Notes: generated from the sequence alone by a model not told the origin. A stretch of DNA of 64,000 nucleotides from Streptomyces mobaraensis (GCF_020099395.1 NZ_CP083590.1:2604001-2668000); one strand, 5' to 3'. Shown: positions 54,742-63,426, counted from the first letter of the stretch. Numbers and translations are program-made.

Positions 54742-54909
54742 TCAGCCGACGACGTTCTTCAGGGCATCGGCAAGAGCCGACGCCTCGTCCGGGGTCAGCT
54801 CGACGACGAGACGACCGCCGCCCTCGAGCGGAACCCGCATGACGATGCCCCGCCCCTCCTTGGTCACCTCGAGCGGGCCGTCGCCCGTCCGCGGCTTCAT
54901 GGCCGCCAT
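54742..54909 (-). CDS. DUF3117 protein
   Basis: A 55-residue protein that is nearly the family consensus (MAAMKPRTGDGPLEVTKEGR; GIVMRVPLEGGGRLVVELTP). It is an all-beta mini-protein conserved throughout Actinobacteria, function unknown. AGGAAGGGG precedes the ATG, and a strong -10 box lies about 93 bp upstream. In mycobacteria it is likewise near tag and folP2. Confidence 0.93.
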   Translation of the reverse strand: MAAMKPRTGDGPLEVTKEGRGIVMRVPLEGGGRLVVELTPDEASALADALKNVVG

Positions 54910-55001
54910 GCTCGTTCCCCTTCCTGAAACCAGCTCATCGTCAGCCGACGACCCCTCCGAAGGGCACGTGTCACCGGCATCGAACACATTGCTTCCAGGC
55001 C

Positions 55002-55032
55002 ATTATCCCGCATCGCGCGACCCAATGACCAA
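55002..55032 (-). promoter_or_regulatory. candidate promoter of DUF3117
   Basis: On the minus strand GATAAT (55007-55002) is preceded by TGnGG and, 19 bases farther, TTGGTC. The resulting leader is about 85 bases. The 329-base gap to the enoyl-CoA hydratase (54910-55238) holds no gene; TTGACT/TTGACG repeats at 55138-55152 may be a -35 region for the plus strand. Confidence 0.4.
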
Positions 55033-55238
55033 CATCGGTCGGCATCCCTTCGGCAACACGCTCCGGCAAAACCACCCAATTCGGCGATTGCCCTGTGCCT
55101 GCCCGGTAACTGCGCACCCGTACAGAGGAACGATTCTTTGACTTCTTTGACGCAGGTCACATGCCGGCCCCCTGTGCTTCACGGCCGTCTGAGGCAAGCT
55201 GACCGCTGACCGCAGTCATTCCGAGGGAGGGACGCACC

Positions 55239-56039
55239 ATGGCCGACACCGTGCTGTACGAGGTGGCCGACGGGCTCGCGACGATCACCGTGAACCGGCC
55301 CGACGCCATGAACGCGCTGGACACCGCCACCAAGGCGGCCCTCCGCGACGCCGTCCTGCGGGCCGCGGAGGACGACGCCGTCCGCGCCGTCCTCCTCACC
55401 GGCTCCGGCCGCGCCTTCTGCGTGGGCCAGGACCTCAAGGAGCACGCCACCTCCCTGGCCGCCGACCGGGAGCACGGCACCGCGCGGACCTGGGAGACGG
55501 TCAAAGAGCACTACTCCCCCATCACCCTCGCCCTCGCCGAGATGCCCAAGCCGGTCGTCGCCGGGGTGAACGGGGTCGCCGCCGGGGCCGGCGCGGGCTT
55601 CGCCTTCGCCGCCGACTACCGGATCGTCGCCGACACGGCCTCCTTCAACACCGCCTTCGCCGGGGTCGCCCTCACCGGGGACTCCGGGGTCTCCTGGACC
55701 CTGCCGCGGCTGGTGGGGCACAGCCGGGCCATGGACCTGCTCCTCTTCCCGCGGAACGTGTCCGCCGCGGAGGCGCTCTCCCTCGGCCTCGCGCACAAGG
55801 TCGTGCCCGCGGGCGAGCTGCTTGCCGAGGCCACGGCCGTCGCACGGCGGCTGGCCGAGGGGCCGACGATGACGTTCGCCGCGATCAAGCAGGCGTTGGC
55901 GTTCGGGGCGGATCACTCGCTCGCCGAGACGTTGGCGGTGGAGGAGGTCCTCCAGACCCGGGTGGGGGGGTCGGAGGATCACCGGGCCGCGGTGGAGGCG
56001 TTCTTGCGGAAGGAGCGGCCGCGGTTCGCTGGGCGGTGA
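55239..56039 (+). CDS. enoyl-CoA hydratase/isomerase
   Basis: A 266-residue crotonase-fold enzyme, probably acting in fatty-acid or aromatic-CoA degradation. The substrate-binding start is TITVNRPDAMNALDTATKAA, the first oxyanion segment SGRAFCVGQDLKEHA, and the second VAGVNGVAAGAGAGFAFAAD. The acidic residue at GVALTGDSGVSWTLPRLVG is Asp, a PaaG/isomerase-like pattern. ATG 55239 follows GAGGGAGGGACG. It ends at the edge of a dispersed inverted repeat. Confidence 0.9.
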   Translation: MADTVLYEVADGLATITVNRPDAMNALDTATKAALRDAVLRAAEDDAVRAVLLTGSGRAFCVGQDLKEHATSLAADREHGTARTWETVKEHYSPITLALAEMPKPVVAGVNGVAAGAGAGFAFAADYRIVADTASFNTAFAGVALTGDSGVSWTLPRLVGHSRAMDLLLFPRNVSAAEALSLGLAHKVVPAGELLAEATAVARRLAEGPTMTFAAIKQALAFGADHSLAETLAVEEVLQTRVGGSEDHRAAVEAFLRKERPRFAGR

Positions 56040-56250
56040 GGTTGCCCCAGTCCCGCCCCTTCCCGTTTCTTGCGGGGGCAAGCCCCCGCACCCCCGAAGC
56101 ACCCTGCGGGCGCTGTCCTCAAACGCCGGACGGGCTGAAAAACCAGCCCGTCCGGCGTTTGAGGACGAGCGGCGAAGCCGCGACAAGGGGGCCTGGGGGC
56201 GCAGCCCCCAGGAAACGGCGAAAGGGTGGGACCGGGGCAAACCCCCTCAC
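56036..56250. repeat. dispersed inverted-repeat element, full copy (D)
   Basis: Arms of about 100 bases around the loop GAAAAACC (near 56138-56145), with the shared signatures CCCGCCCCTTCCCGTTTC, the GGGGGC...GCCCCC stem and GTCCTCAAACGCCGGACGGG. The TGA of the hydratase (56037-56039) and the TGA of tag (56247-56249) lie at its two outer edges. It is probably a bidirectional terminator. Confidence 0.92.
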
Positions 56251-56837
56251 CCCCGCACGTGGCACCCCGCCAAGTGATCGTTCACCACCCCACACGCCTG
56301 CATCAGCGCATAAGCCGTCGTCGGCCCCACAAACCGGAACCCCCGCCTCTTCAGCTCCTTCGCCAGCGCCGTCGACTCCGGCGTCAGCGCCGGCACCTCC
56401 GCCGCCGTGCGCGGGGCGGGCCGGGAGGGCCCGGCGGCCGGGGCGAAGGACCAGACCAGCGAGGTGAGCTCCCCGGGGGCCCACTGGGCGGCCACCTTCG
56501 CGTTGGCCAGCGCAGCGCTGATCTTGGCGCGGTTGCGGATGATCCCCGGGTCGGCGAGCAGCCGCTCCGCGTCCGTCTCCGTGAAGGCCGCGACCTTGGC
56601 GATGGAGAAGCCGGCGAAGGCGGCGCGGAAGCCCTCGCGGCGGCGGAGGATCGTCAGCCAGGAGAGGCCGGACTGGAACGCTTCCAGGCATATCCGTTCG
56701 AACAGGGCGTCGTCACCGTGGACCGGAACACCCCATTCCGTGTCGTGGTAGCGGCGGTAGTCCTCGCGGGACGCGTCCTCCAGCCCCCACGGGCACCGCG
56801 CCAGGCCGTCCGGCCCGATCACCACTCCGTCGGTCAC
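56247..56837 (-). CDS. tag: DNA-3-methyladenine glycosylase I
   Basis: A 196-residue base-excision enzyme that removes 3-methyladenine from DNA. Family marks: RCPWGLEDASREDYRRYHDT followed by EWG, then LFERICLEAFQSGLSWLTIL, and the end MQACGVVNDHLAGCHVRG. The Cys near the start, the His in YHD, and the His/Cys of the tail match the structural zinc ligands. GTG 56837 overlaps the upstream stop by 4 bp (GTGA). It converges with the enoyl-CoA hydratase. Confidence 0.93.
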   Translation of the reverse strand: MTDGVVIGPDGLARCPWGLEDASREDYRRYHDTEWGVPVHGDDALFERICLEAFQSGLSWLTILRRREGFRAAFAGFSIAKVAAFTETDAERLLADPGIIRNRAKISAALANAKVAAQWAPGELTSLVWSFAPAAGPSRPAPRTAAEVPALTPESTALAKELKRRGFRFVGPTTAYALMQACGVVNDHLAGCHVRG

Positions 56838-57202
56838 CGCTGCTCCCCCTCGTCGTTCCCGGCCTTCGTCCGGCCCTCCACCGCGTCCGTGACCGCGCCC
56901 CGCGCCTCCGCGCGGGCCCCCGCCAGGGCCGCCTCCAGCTCGGCGATGCGCGCGTCCCGTTCGGCCAGTTCGGCGGCGAGGCGGTCCAGGACGTCGTCGG
57001 TGTCGGTCATGCGGTAGCCGCGGACGGCCACCGGGAGCCGCAGGCCGTCGACGTCCGCGCGGGCCAGCGGCCGGTCCGGGGGCAGCGACCAGGCCGTGCG
57101 GTCCGGCTCCGCCTCGGGCAGCACGCCGTCGCGGCCGCTCAGCACGGCGAGCGTGACCGCGGCGACCACCACGACCAGCGCGATGAGCAAGAACCAGAAC
57201 AC
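56834..57202 (-). CDS. DivIVA-domain membrane protein
   Basis: A 122-residue protein: an N-terminal membrane helix (VFWFLLIALVVVVAAVTLAV) followed by a DivIVA-type motif (RPLARADVDGLRLPVAVRGY, MTDTDDVLDRLAAELAERDA) and a coiled coil. DivIVA-like proteins sense membrane curvature or recruit cell-wall machinery at poles. I chose GTG 57202 behind GGGGAG so that the helix starts the protein; an ATG at 57268 would add 22 residues. It is coupled to tag. Confidence 0.8.
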   Translation of the reverse strand: MFWFLLIALVVVVAAVTLAVLSGRDGVLPEAEPDRTAWSLPPDRPLARADVDGLRLPVAVRGYRMTDTDDVLDRLAAELAERDARIAELEAALAGARAEARGAVTDAVEGRTKAGNDEGEQR

Positions 57203-57332
57203 GAGCGTCTCCCCGGGGTGCCGGCGGACGGATTCCACCGGTCGGTCCGTCCTCCCCGATCGTGCCATGTCCCTTGGGGCCGCACCGACGGTTAAGGTCG
57301 CTCACGGACCACGACAAGGGAGTGCGGGAAGA

Positions 57333-58193
57333 ATGCTGCGGCTGGGACGACGCGAGTTCGGGGCCCATGAGCCGGTGATCATGGCGATCGTCAATCGGAC
57401 GCCGGACTCGTTCTACGACCGGGGGGCCACCTTCCAGGACGAGCCCGCGCTGGCCCGGGTCGAACAGGCGGTGGCCGAGGGCGCCGCGATCATCGACATC
57501 GGCGGGGTGAAGGCCGGTCCCGGCGAGGAGGTGACGGCCGAGGAGGAGGCCCGGCGGACCGTCGGCTTCGTCGCCGAGGTGCGCCGCCGCCACCCGGACG
57601 TCGTGATCAGCGTGGACACCTGGCGGCACGAGGTCGGCGAGGCGGTCTGCGCGGCCGGCGCGGACCTGCTGAACGACGCGTGGGGCGGGTTCGACCCCCG
57701 GCTGGCCGAGGTCGCCGCCCGGCACGGCGCCGGCCTGGTCTGCACCCACGCGGGCGGCGTCGCGCCGCGCACCCGGCCGCACCGGACCGAGTACGAGGAC
57801 GTGATGGCGGACATCCTGCGGGTCACCGTGGGGCTGGCCGAGCGGGCGGTCGCGCTCGGCGTGCGGCGCGACGGCATCATGATCGACCCGGGGCACGACT
57901 TCGGGAAGAACACCCGGCACTCGCTGGAGGCCACGCGGCGGCTCGGCGAGATGGCGGAGACCGGCTGGCCGGTGCTGGTCTCGCTGTCCAACAAGGACTT
58001 CGTGGGCGAGACGCTGGACCGGCCGGTCAAGGAGCGGCTCCTGGGAACGCTGGCCACGACCGCGGTCTCGGCCTGGCTGGGCGCCCGGGTGTACCGGGTG
58101 CACGAGGTGGCGGAGACCCGGCAGGTGCTGGACATGGTGGCGTCCATCGCCGGCCACCGGGAGCCGGCGGTGGCCCGGCGCGGACTGGCGTAG
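57333..58193 (+). CDS. folP2: dihydropteroate synthase-like protein (FolP2 group)
   Basis: A 286-residue TIM-barrel protein of the DHPS family. The first loop reads IVNRTPDSFYDRG where folate-making FolP1 usually has NVTPDSFSDGG, and the pABA/sulfa loop reads SLSNKDFVGET where FolP1 has SRKxF. These changes mark the actinobacterial FolP2 group, whose mycobacterial member did not show DHPS activity; pterin synthesis should not be assumed. Neighbours tag and the DivIVA-like gene match the mycobacterial arrangement, but gpgS between them is absent. ATG 57333 follows GGGAAG. Confidence 0.85.
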   Translation: MLRLGRREFGAHEPVIMAIVNRTPDSFYDRGATFQDEPALARVEQAVAEGAAIIDIGGVKAGPGEEVTAEEEARRTVGFVAEVRRRHPDVVISVDTWRHEVGEAVCAAGADLLNDAWGGFDPRLAEVAARHGAGLVCTHAGGVAPRTRPHRTEYEDVMADILRVTVGLAERAVALGVRRDGIMIDPGHDFGKNTRHSLEATRRLGEMAETGWPVLVSLSNKDFVGETLDRPVKERLLGTLATTAVSAWLGARVYRVHEVAETRQVLDMVASIAGHREPAVARRGLA

Positions 58194-58268
58194 CGGTAGC
58201 GCGCGGAGCGGGTGGGCCGAGCGGGGCGGGGGCGCGGGACCGTAGCCGCGCCCCCTGCTCGCCGGCCC

Positions 58269-59018
58269 CTACGCCCCCGCCTCCTTCGTCACCAGCGTGA
58301 TGGCCTCCTCCACATCGTCCGTCACATGGAACAACTGGAGGTCGTGCGCCCCCACCTTGCCCTCCGCCACCAAGGTGTCCTCGATCCACCGCACCAGCCC
58401 GCGCCAGTACTCCGAGCCGAAGAGGACGATCGGGAACCGCGTCACCTTCTTCGTCTGCACCAGGGTGAGCGCCTCGAACAGCTCGTCCAGCGTCCCCAGC
58501 CCGCCCGGCAGCACCACGAAGCCGCTGGCGTACTTCACGAACATCGTCTTGCGGACGAAGAAGTAGCGGAAGTCGACCCCGAGGTTCACATAGGGGTTGA
58601 TGCCCTGCTCGAAGGGCAGCTCGATGCCGAGGCCGACGGAGACGCCGCCCGCCTCCATCGCGCCCTTGTTCGCCGCCTCCATCGCGCCGGGCCCGCCGCC
58701 GGTGATCACGGCGAAGCCGGCCTCGACCAGGCCCCGGCCGATCGCGGTCGCGGCCTCGTACTCCGGCGAGTCCCGCCGGGTCCGGGCGGAACCGAACACA
58801 CTGATCGCCGGGGGCAGTTCGGCGAGGGCGCCGAAGCCCTCGACGAACTCGGACTGGATGCGCAGCACCCGGAACGGGTCCTCGTGCACCCAGTCCGCCG
58901 TCCCCCGGGTGTCCAGCAGATGCTGGTCCGTGGTGCCCTGCTGCATCTGCCCATGGCGTCGCAGCACCGGCCCCCGGCGCTGCTCCCGCCGCGTACGCGC
59001 CCCGTCGGAATTGACCAT
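58269..59018 (-). CDS. LOG-family (TIGR00730) Rossmann protein
   Basis: A 249-residue protein related to cytokinin-riboside phosphoribohydrolases (LONELY GUY). The nucleotide pocket is AVITGGGPGAMEAANKGAME, and the catalytic motif PGGxGTxxE is LPGGLGTLDE with Arg in FFVRKTMFVKYA. It probably cleaves nucleoside 5'-monophosphates such as modified AMP. ATG 59018 follows GGGAG. An N-terminal extension of about 55 residues precedes the Rossmann core. Confidence 0.88.
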   Translation of the reverse strand: MVNSDGARTRREQRRGPVLRRHGQMQQGTTDQHLLDTRGTADWVHEDPFRVLRIQSEFVEGFGALAELPPAISVFGSARTRRDSPEYEAATAIGRGLVEAGFAVITGGGPGAMEAANKGAMEAGGVSVGLGIELPFEQGINPYVNLGVDFRYFFVRKTMFVKYASGFVVLPGGLGTLDELFEALTLVQTKKVTRFPIVLFGSEYWRGLVRWIEDTLVAEGKVGAHDLQLFHVTDDVEEAITLVTKEAGA

Positions 59019-59098
59019 TCCGTGCTCCCTCCGCTGCCGTTGGTGCAGTTCAGCGTAGGCCCAACGGGCGGGAACTGGGGTCCCCGGGCGGTGTGGGA

Positions 59099-60181
59099 TC
59101 AGGCCGTCAGCCAGGCCCGCAGCCGCTCCTCGCACTGGTGGATCCGTGCCGTGACCACGTGTTCGTCGCGCTTGTGCGCGAACAGCGGGTCCCCGGGGCC
59201 GTAGTTGACGGCGGGCACCCCGAGGGCGGAGAAGCGGGCCACGTCGGTCCAGCCGAACTTGGGCCGCGCGGTGCCGCCGACGGCCGCCATGAAGGCCGCC
59301 GCGGCCGGGTGCGAGAGGCCGGGGAGAGCGCCGCCGGAGTGGTCGTCGACGGTCATCTCCGTGACACCGCAGCCCTCGAACACCTCGCGGACGTGGGCCA
59401 GCGCGTCCTCCGCCGAGCGGTCCGGCGCGTAGCGGAAGTTCACCGTCAGGGTGCACTCGTCGGGGATCACGTTGTTCGCCACCCCGCCGCCGATCCGGAC
59501 GGCGTTGAGGCCCTCGTGGTACTGGAGGCCGTCGATGACGGGCCGGCGCGGCTCGTAGGCGGCCAGCCGGGCGAGGGCCGGCGCGACGGCGTGGATCGCG
59601 TTGGAGCCCATCCAGCTCCGGGCGGAGTGGGCGCGTTCGCCCGCGAAGCGGAGGATCACCCGCAGGGTGCCCTGGCAGCCGCCCTCCACCTCGGCGTCGG
59701 AGGGTTCGAGGAGGATCGCGAAGTCGCCCGCCAGCCAGTCGGGGTGGGCCTTCGCGACGTGCCCGAGGCCGTTGAGGTCGGCGGAGACCTCCTCGTTGTC
59801 GTAGAAGACGAAGGTGAGGTCGCGGTTGGGCTCGGGCACGGTCGCGGCGACGCGCAGCTGGACCGCGACGCCGGCCTTCATGTCGCTGGTGCCGCAGCCC
59901 CAGAGGACGCCTTCATCGTCCAGCCGGGACGGGACGTTGTCGGCGATGGGCACGGTGTCGATGTGCCCGGCGAGGACGACGCGTTCGGCCCGGCCGAGGT
60001 GTGTGCGGGCGACGACGTTGTTGCCGTGCCGGTCCACCGTCAGGTGCGGGAGCTCCCGCAGGGCCCGCTCGATGGCGTCGGCGAGCGGTCCCTCCGTACC
60101 GCTGACCGACGGGAAGTCGACGAGGCGCGCGGTGAGCGCGGCGGCGTCGAGGGACAGGTCGAGTGCGGCGGCGTGGTCCAT
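59099..60181 (-). CDS. dapE: succinyl-diaminopimelate desuccinylase
   Basis: A 360-residue M20 metallohydrolase for lysine and peptidoglycan diaminopimelate synthesis. Metal ligands are His in LAGHIDTVP, Asp in [10 protein letters not shown], Glu in YDNEEVSAD and [10 protein letters not shown], and His in [11 protein letters not shown]. The dimerisation insert has [20 protein letters not shown]. With dapC nearby this is the succinylase route. TAGAGT lies 7 bases upstream of the ATG (60189-60194), no ribosome site; probably leaderless. Confidence 0.93.
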   Translation of the reverse strand: MDHAAALDLSLDAAALTARLVDFPSVSGTEGPLADAIERALRELPHLTVDRHGNNVVARTHLGRAERVVLAGHIDTVPIADNVPSRLDDEGVLWGCGTSDMKAGVAVQLRVAATVPEPNRDLTFVFYDNEEVSADLNGLGHVAKAHPDWLAGDFAILLEPSDAEVEGGCQGTLRVILRFAGERAHSARSWMGSNAIHAVAPALARLAAYEPRRPVIDGLQYHEGLNAVRIGGGVANNVIPDECTLTVNFRYAPDRSAEDALAHVREVFEGCGVTEMTVDDHSGGALPGLSHPAAAAFMAAVGGTARPKFGWTDVARFSALGVPAVNYGPGDPLFAHKRDEHVVTARIHQCEERLRAWLTA

Positions 60182-60188
60182 GCAGGCG

Positions 60189-60194
60189 ACTCTA
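60189..60194 (-). promoter_or_regulatory. candidate -10 box, leaderless promoter
   Basis: On the minus strand TAGAGT ends 7 bases before the dapE ATG at 60181. Confidence 0.4.
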
Positions 60195-60335
60195 ACCCGG
60201 AGCCGCGGGGGCCGGCCCGGCCCGGACGGACGGCCCGTCGGGAACCCGCCGCCACCGGAATCGTCCCCTCCATCCGCGGGCCGCCCGCCCTGACACCGCG
60301 TCCGGACGAAGCGGACCGCCACCCGCCGCGTCAAG

Positions 60336-60341
60336 TAACGT
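60336..60341 (+). promoter_or_regulatory. candidate -10 box, leaderless promoter
   Basis: TAACGT ends 7 bases before the ATG at 60349, which has no Shine-Dalgarno sequence. Confidence 0.4.
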
Positions 60342-60348
60342 GGGCCGC

Positions 60349-61266
60349 ATGCCCCCGATCTTCGCTGTCCGCCGCGGCCGACTGCTGCGCGTCGGGGCCG
60401 CCTGCGGAGTGCTGCTGGCGCTGGCCGGATACCTGGTGGCGCACTACCTGACGGCCGGCCCGGGCGCCCCGCGCTGCACCGTGTTCGTCGACGGGGAGTC
60501 GTACTCGCTCGACCCCGAGCAGGCGGGGAACGCCTCGGCCATCACCGCCGTGGGGACCTCGCGCGGGCTGCCGGAGCGGGCCGTGACGATCGCCCTGGCC
60601 ACCGCGATGCAGGAGTCGGGGCTGCGCAACATCCACCACGGCGACCGGGATTCGCAGGGCCTGTTCCAGCAGCGGCCGACGCAGGGCTGGGGCACGGCCC
60701 GTCAGATCACCGATCCGGTGTACGCGTCGGGCTCGTTCTACGAGCACCTCGTCCAGGTGCCGGGCTACTCGCGGCTGCCGCTGACGGTGGCGGCGCAGCG
60801 GGTGCAGCGCAGCGGGTTCCCGCAGGCGTACGCGAAGCACGAGCCGGGGGCGTCGCTGCTGGCGGCGGCGCTGACCGGGCGGGTCCCGGCCGCGTTCAGC
60901 TGCGCGACCAGCCCCAGCGACGGGAAGCCGGGCGACCCGGCGGCGCTGCGGGCGAAGCTGCGGCGGGACTTCGGCGCGGAGGTGCTGCCGGCCGCGGAGG
61001 CCGCCGGGCGGCAGGGCGCCGCGGCGTCCCGGACGGTGACCGTCCCGGCCCGTCCGGTGCGGACGGCGGCGACGGACGACGGGCCGCGGCGGCGCGGCTG
61101 GGAGCTGGCGTCGTGGGCGGTGGCGAACGCGGCCGAGCTGCGCGTCACCCGGGTGGCGTTCGACGGCCGGGTGTGGACCGCCGAGGAGTCCCGGGCCGGC
61201 TGGCGTACGGAGACGGGCCGCGCCGGCGAGGGCGCGGCGGCCGTCCGGATCACCACCGCCCAGTAG
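60349..61266 (+). CDS. membrane-anchored protein with a lysozyme-like domain
   Basis: A 305-residue protein: N-terminal membrane anchor ([19 protein letters not shown]), then an extracellular domain with [20 protein letters not shown] and [13 protein letters not shown], the pattern of lysozyme/transglycosylase folds that degrade peptidoglycan, with Glu in MQESG as the probable acid. The tail is Ala/Arg-rich. Similar Streptomyces proteins are sometimes labelled heavy-metal transporters, which the sequence does not support. TAACGT lies 7 bases upstream. Confidence 0.75.
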   Translation: MPPIFAVRRGRLLRVGAACGVLLALAGYLVAHYLTAGPGAPRCTVFVDGESYSLDPEQAGNASAITAVGTSRGLPERAVTIALATAMQESGLRNIHHGDRDSQGLFQQRPTQGWGTARQITDPVYASGSFYEHLVQVPGYSRLPLTVAAQRVQRSGFPQAYAKHEPGASLLAAALTGRVPAAFSCATSPSDGKPGDPAALRAKLRRDFGAEVLPAAEAAGRQGAAASRTVTVPARPVRTAATDDGPRRRGWELASWAVANAAELRVTRVAFDGRVWTAEESRAGWRTETGRAGEGAAAVRITTAQ

Positions 61267-61432
61267 ACCGCTCAGCAGTACGAGCGTGCCCCCGTCGGGG
61301 GCATCCGCCGGAACGGAAGGTTGCCGCCTGGGAGGGCGGGGTATACGCCCGCGCCCGATGCGGCGGTTCCGGGTCGCGCCGCTGGTGAACAGAGGATTGT
61401 CGGCCTTTTCCCTCCCCCGGACGCCCGACTGG

Positions 61433-61472
61433 TTTGCCCGATTGTTCACAGAACTGATAATGCGACGCATTA
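61433..61472 (+). promoter_or_regulatory. promoter with operator palindrome for the small secreted protein
   Basis: TTTGCC (61433-61438) and GATAAT (61456-61461) are 17 bases apart. A perfect 7-1-7 palindrome TAATGCG-A-CGCATTA (61458-61472) covers the -10 box and the start site, so a repressor would be expected; the spacing resembles Fur-family sites, but the half-site does not match a consensus I can name. The leader to the start at 61594 is about 125 bases. The 327-base gap 61267-61593 has no gene. Confidence 0.6.
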
Positions 61473-61593
61473 CCAACTCTTTACACAAGGCCACCGCAAC
61501 CTTCGGAGGGCTCGGGCGGTAGTCACTGCGTCCGCACGCCGGACAGCGAACGACAGTCACACCCGTCGAAGCACACCCCGTCGAAGGAGCAAC

Positions 61594-62040
61594 ATGTCCC
61601 TCCCCCTCACGCGTCGGATCGCCCAGGTCGCCCTGCTCGTCGCGGCGGGCACCGCCCCCGTCGTCGGCGCGGCCGGCGCGGCGAGCGCGGACGCGCTCAA
61701 GGCCCCCGAGCTGGGCGGTCTGACCGCGGTGGACGCCACCCAGGTGGGCAACCACGTCGAGACGGTCTCCAAGACGGCCGACGCGGTGACGACGGACGCG
61801 GGCAACAAGGTCGTGCACACCGCCCTGCCCGCCGCCAAGAAGGCGCTGGGCACCACCAGCACCACCGGCAAGGCCACCCTGCACTCCGGCCAGAAGACCG
61901 CAGGCCACCTGGCGGGCACCGCCGGTTCGGCGGTCGGCGGCGCGGCCAAGACCGTGGGCAAGGGCGGCGCGATGGGCAAGGGCCTGCCCACCGACCAGCT
62001 CGGCGGTGGCGTGACCAAGTCCCTGCCGCTCGGCGGCTGA
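61594..62040 (+). CDS. small secreted protein
   Basis: A 148-residue exported protein. The signal peptide ends near residue 33 (APVVGAAGAASADA), and the mature chain is Thr/Gly/Lys-rich without Cys (VSKTADAVTTDAGNKVVHTA; HLAGTAGSAVGGAAKTVGKG). Homologues are common in Streptomyces and often labelled ATP-binding, with no visible motif to support that. GAAGGAGCAAC precedes the ATG. The palindromic promoter indicates regulated expression. Confidence 0.75.
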   Translation: MSLPLTRRIAQVALLVAAGTAPVVGAAGAASADALKAPELGGLTAVDATQVGNHVETVSKTADAVTTDAGNKVVHTALPAAKKALGTTSTTGKATLHSGQKTAGHLAGTAGSAVGGAAKTVGKGGAMGKGLPTDQLGGGVTKSLPLGG

Positions 62041-62143
62041 ACCGGCCGGAGCGTACGGCGCGAGCGGATCGCCGGTCCGGTCCGGGGCCGCGTCCACCGG
62101 CCCGCGGACCGGACGGCACCACCGTCGGCGACGCGTCCGGCAC

Positions 62144-62174
62144 GTGAGGGCCCGGGAGATCCCGGGCCCTTCAC
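62144..62174. terminator. bidirectional hairpin terminator
   Basis: GTGAGGGCCCGGGA and TCCCGGGCCCTTCAC pair with one bulged base and a 2-base loop, between the stops of the secreted protein and dapC. Confidence 0.75.
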
Positions 62175-62193
62175 GCGTGCGCGGACCGGCGGC

Positions 62194-63315
62194 TCAGTCC
62201 GCCAGGCGGCGGACGGCCGCCTCCACCCGCTCGTCGGTCGCGGTGAAGGCGATCCGCACGAAGCGCTCGCCCGCCGCGCCGTAGAACTCGCCGGGCGCCA
62301 CGAGGATGCCGCGCTTCGACAGCTCCCCGACGGTGTCCCAGCACGGTTCGTCCCGCGTGGCCCACAGGTACAGCGACGCCTCGCTGTGCTCGATGCGGAA
62401 CCCGGCGCCCTCGAAGGCGGCCCGCAGGGCGGCCCGGCGGCGGGCGTAGCGCGCCCGCTGCTCGGTGACGTGCGCCGTGTCGCCGAGCGCGGCCACCGTG
62501 GCGGCCTGCACCGGGGCGGCGACCATCATCCCGCCGTGCTTGCGGATCCGCAGCAGCTCGCCGAGGACGGCCGCGTCGCCGGCGAGGAACGCGGCCCGGT
62601 AGCCGGCCAGGTTGGAGCGCTTGGACAGCGAGTGGACGGCGACGATCCCGTCGTACGAGCCCCCGCAGACGTCCGGATGGAGGACGGAGACCGGCTCGGT
62701 CTCCCAGCCCAGCTCCAGGTAGCACTCGTCGCTGACGAGCAGGACGCCGTGCTCGCGGGCCCAGGCGACCGCGCGGCGCAGCTCGTCCGCCGACATGACA
62801 CGGCCGGTGGGGTTCGAGGGCGAGTTCAGCCAGAGGAGCCTGAGGCCGGCCGGGTCGAGCTCCGCCACCGCGGCGTCGGACGTGAAGGTCTCGGCGTCGT
62901 AGACGACCGGCTCGGCGCCCGCCAGCCGCGCGCCCACCTCGTACGTCGGGTAGGCGAGCCGCGGGTAGGCGACCCTGTCGCCCGCGCCGAGGCCGAGCTG
63001 GGTGGGCAGCCAGGCGACCAGCTCCTTGGAGCCGACCACCGGCAGCACGTTCTCGTGCGCCATCCCGCGGGCGCCCAGCCGGCGCTCCGTCCAGCCGGTG
63101 AGCGCGTCGCGCAGCGCGGCCGTGCCCCAGACCGTCGGATAGCCGGGGCTGTCCGCCGCCTCGGCGAGGGCCCGGCGGACCAGCGCGGGGACCGGGTCCA
63201 CGGGCGTGCCCACGGAGAGGTCCACGATGCCGTCGGGGTGCGCGGCTGCCGTGGCCTTGTAGGGCTCGAGGCGGTCCCAGGGGAAGACGGGGAGGCGGGA
63301 GGAGACTGCGGTCAC
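62194..63315 (-). CDS. dapC: succinyldiaminopimelate transaminase
   Basis: A 373-residue fold-type I aminotransferase. The PLP Lys lies in HSLSKRSNLAGYRAAFL, the Asn/Asp cofactor contacts in LNSPSNPTG and LLVSDECYLELGW, and the carboxylate Arg in RFVRIAF. It converts N-succinyl-2-amino-6-ketopimelate to N-succinyl-diaminopimelate, one step before DapE. GTG 63315; it lies just downstream of the ferredoxin gene, as in mycobacteria. Confidence 0.93.
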   Translation of the reverse strand: MTAVSSRLPVFPWDRLEPYKATAAAHPDGIVDLSVGTPVDPVPALVRRALAEAADSPGYPTVWGTAALRDALTGWTERRLGARGMAHENVLPVVGSKELVAWLPTQLGLGAGDRVAYPRLAYPTYEVGARLAGAEPVVYDAETFTSDAAVAELDPAGLRLLWLNSPSNPTGRVMSADELRRAVAWAREHGVLLVSDECYLELGWETEPVSVLHPDVCGGSYDGIVAVHSLSKRSNLAGYRAAFLAGDAAVLGELLRIRKHGGMMVAAPVQAATVAALGDTAHVTEQRARYARRRAALRAAFEGAGFRIEHSEASLYLWATRDEPCWDTVGELSKRGILVAPGEFYGAAGERFVRIAFTATDERVEAAVRRLAD

Positions 63316-63372
63316 GCTGGGCTGCTCGCTCTCTTGGGCTGGGAGTGGTCCGTGAAAGTAGGGGGAATGCCG

Positions 63373-63405
63373 CGGCCCCGTACGGCGGTGGGCTGTACGG
63401 GGCCG
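63373..63405 (-). terminator. hairpin after the ferredoxin gene
   Basis: CGGCCCCGTAC and GTACGGGGCCG form a perfect 11-bp stem, 22 bases after the ferredoxin stop and upstream of dapC. Confidence 0.65.
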
Positions 63406-63426
63406 GGTGCGGTGCCTAGGGGCAGC

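Noticed and set aside
60182..60348. ydaO (c-di-AMP) riboswitch before the lysozyme-fold gene
   Set aside because: Common ahead of Streptomyces wall hydrolases, but the gap is short, lacks the motif, and looks leaderless.
60349..61266. heavy-metal transporter
   Set aside because: Only one membrane helix and a lysozyme-type motif; no metal-binding or channel features.
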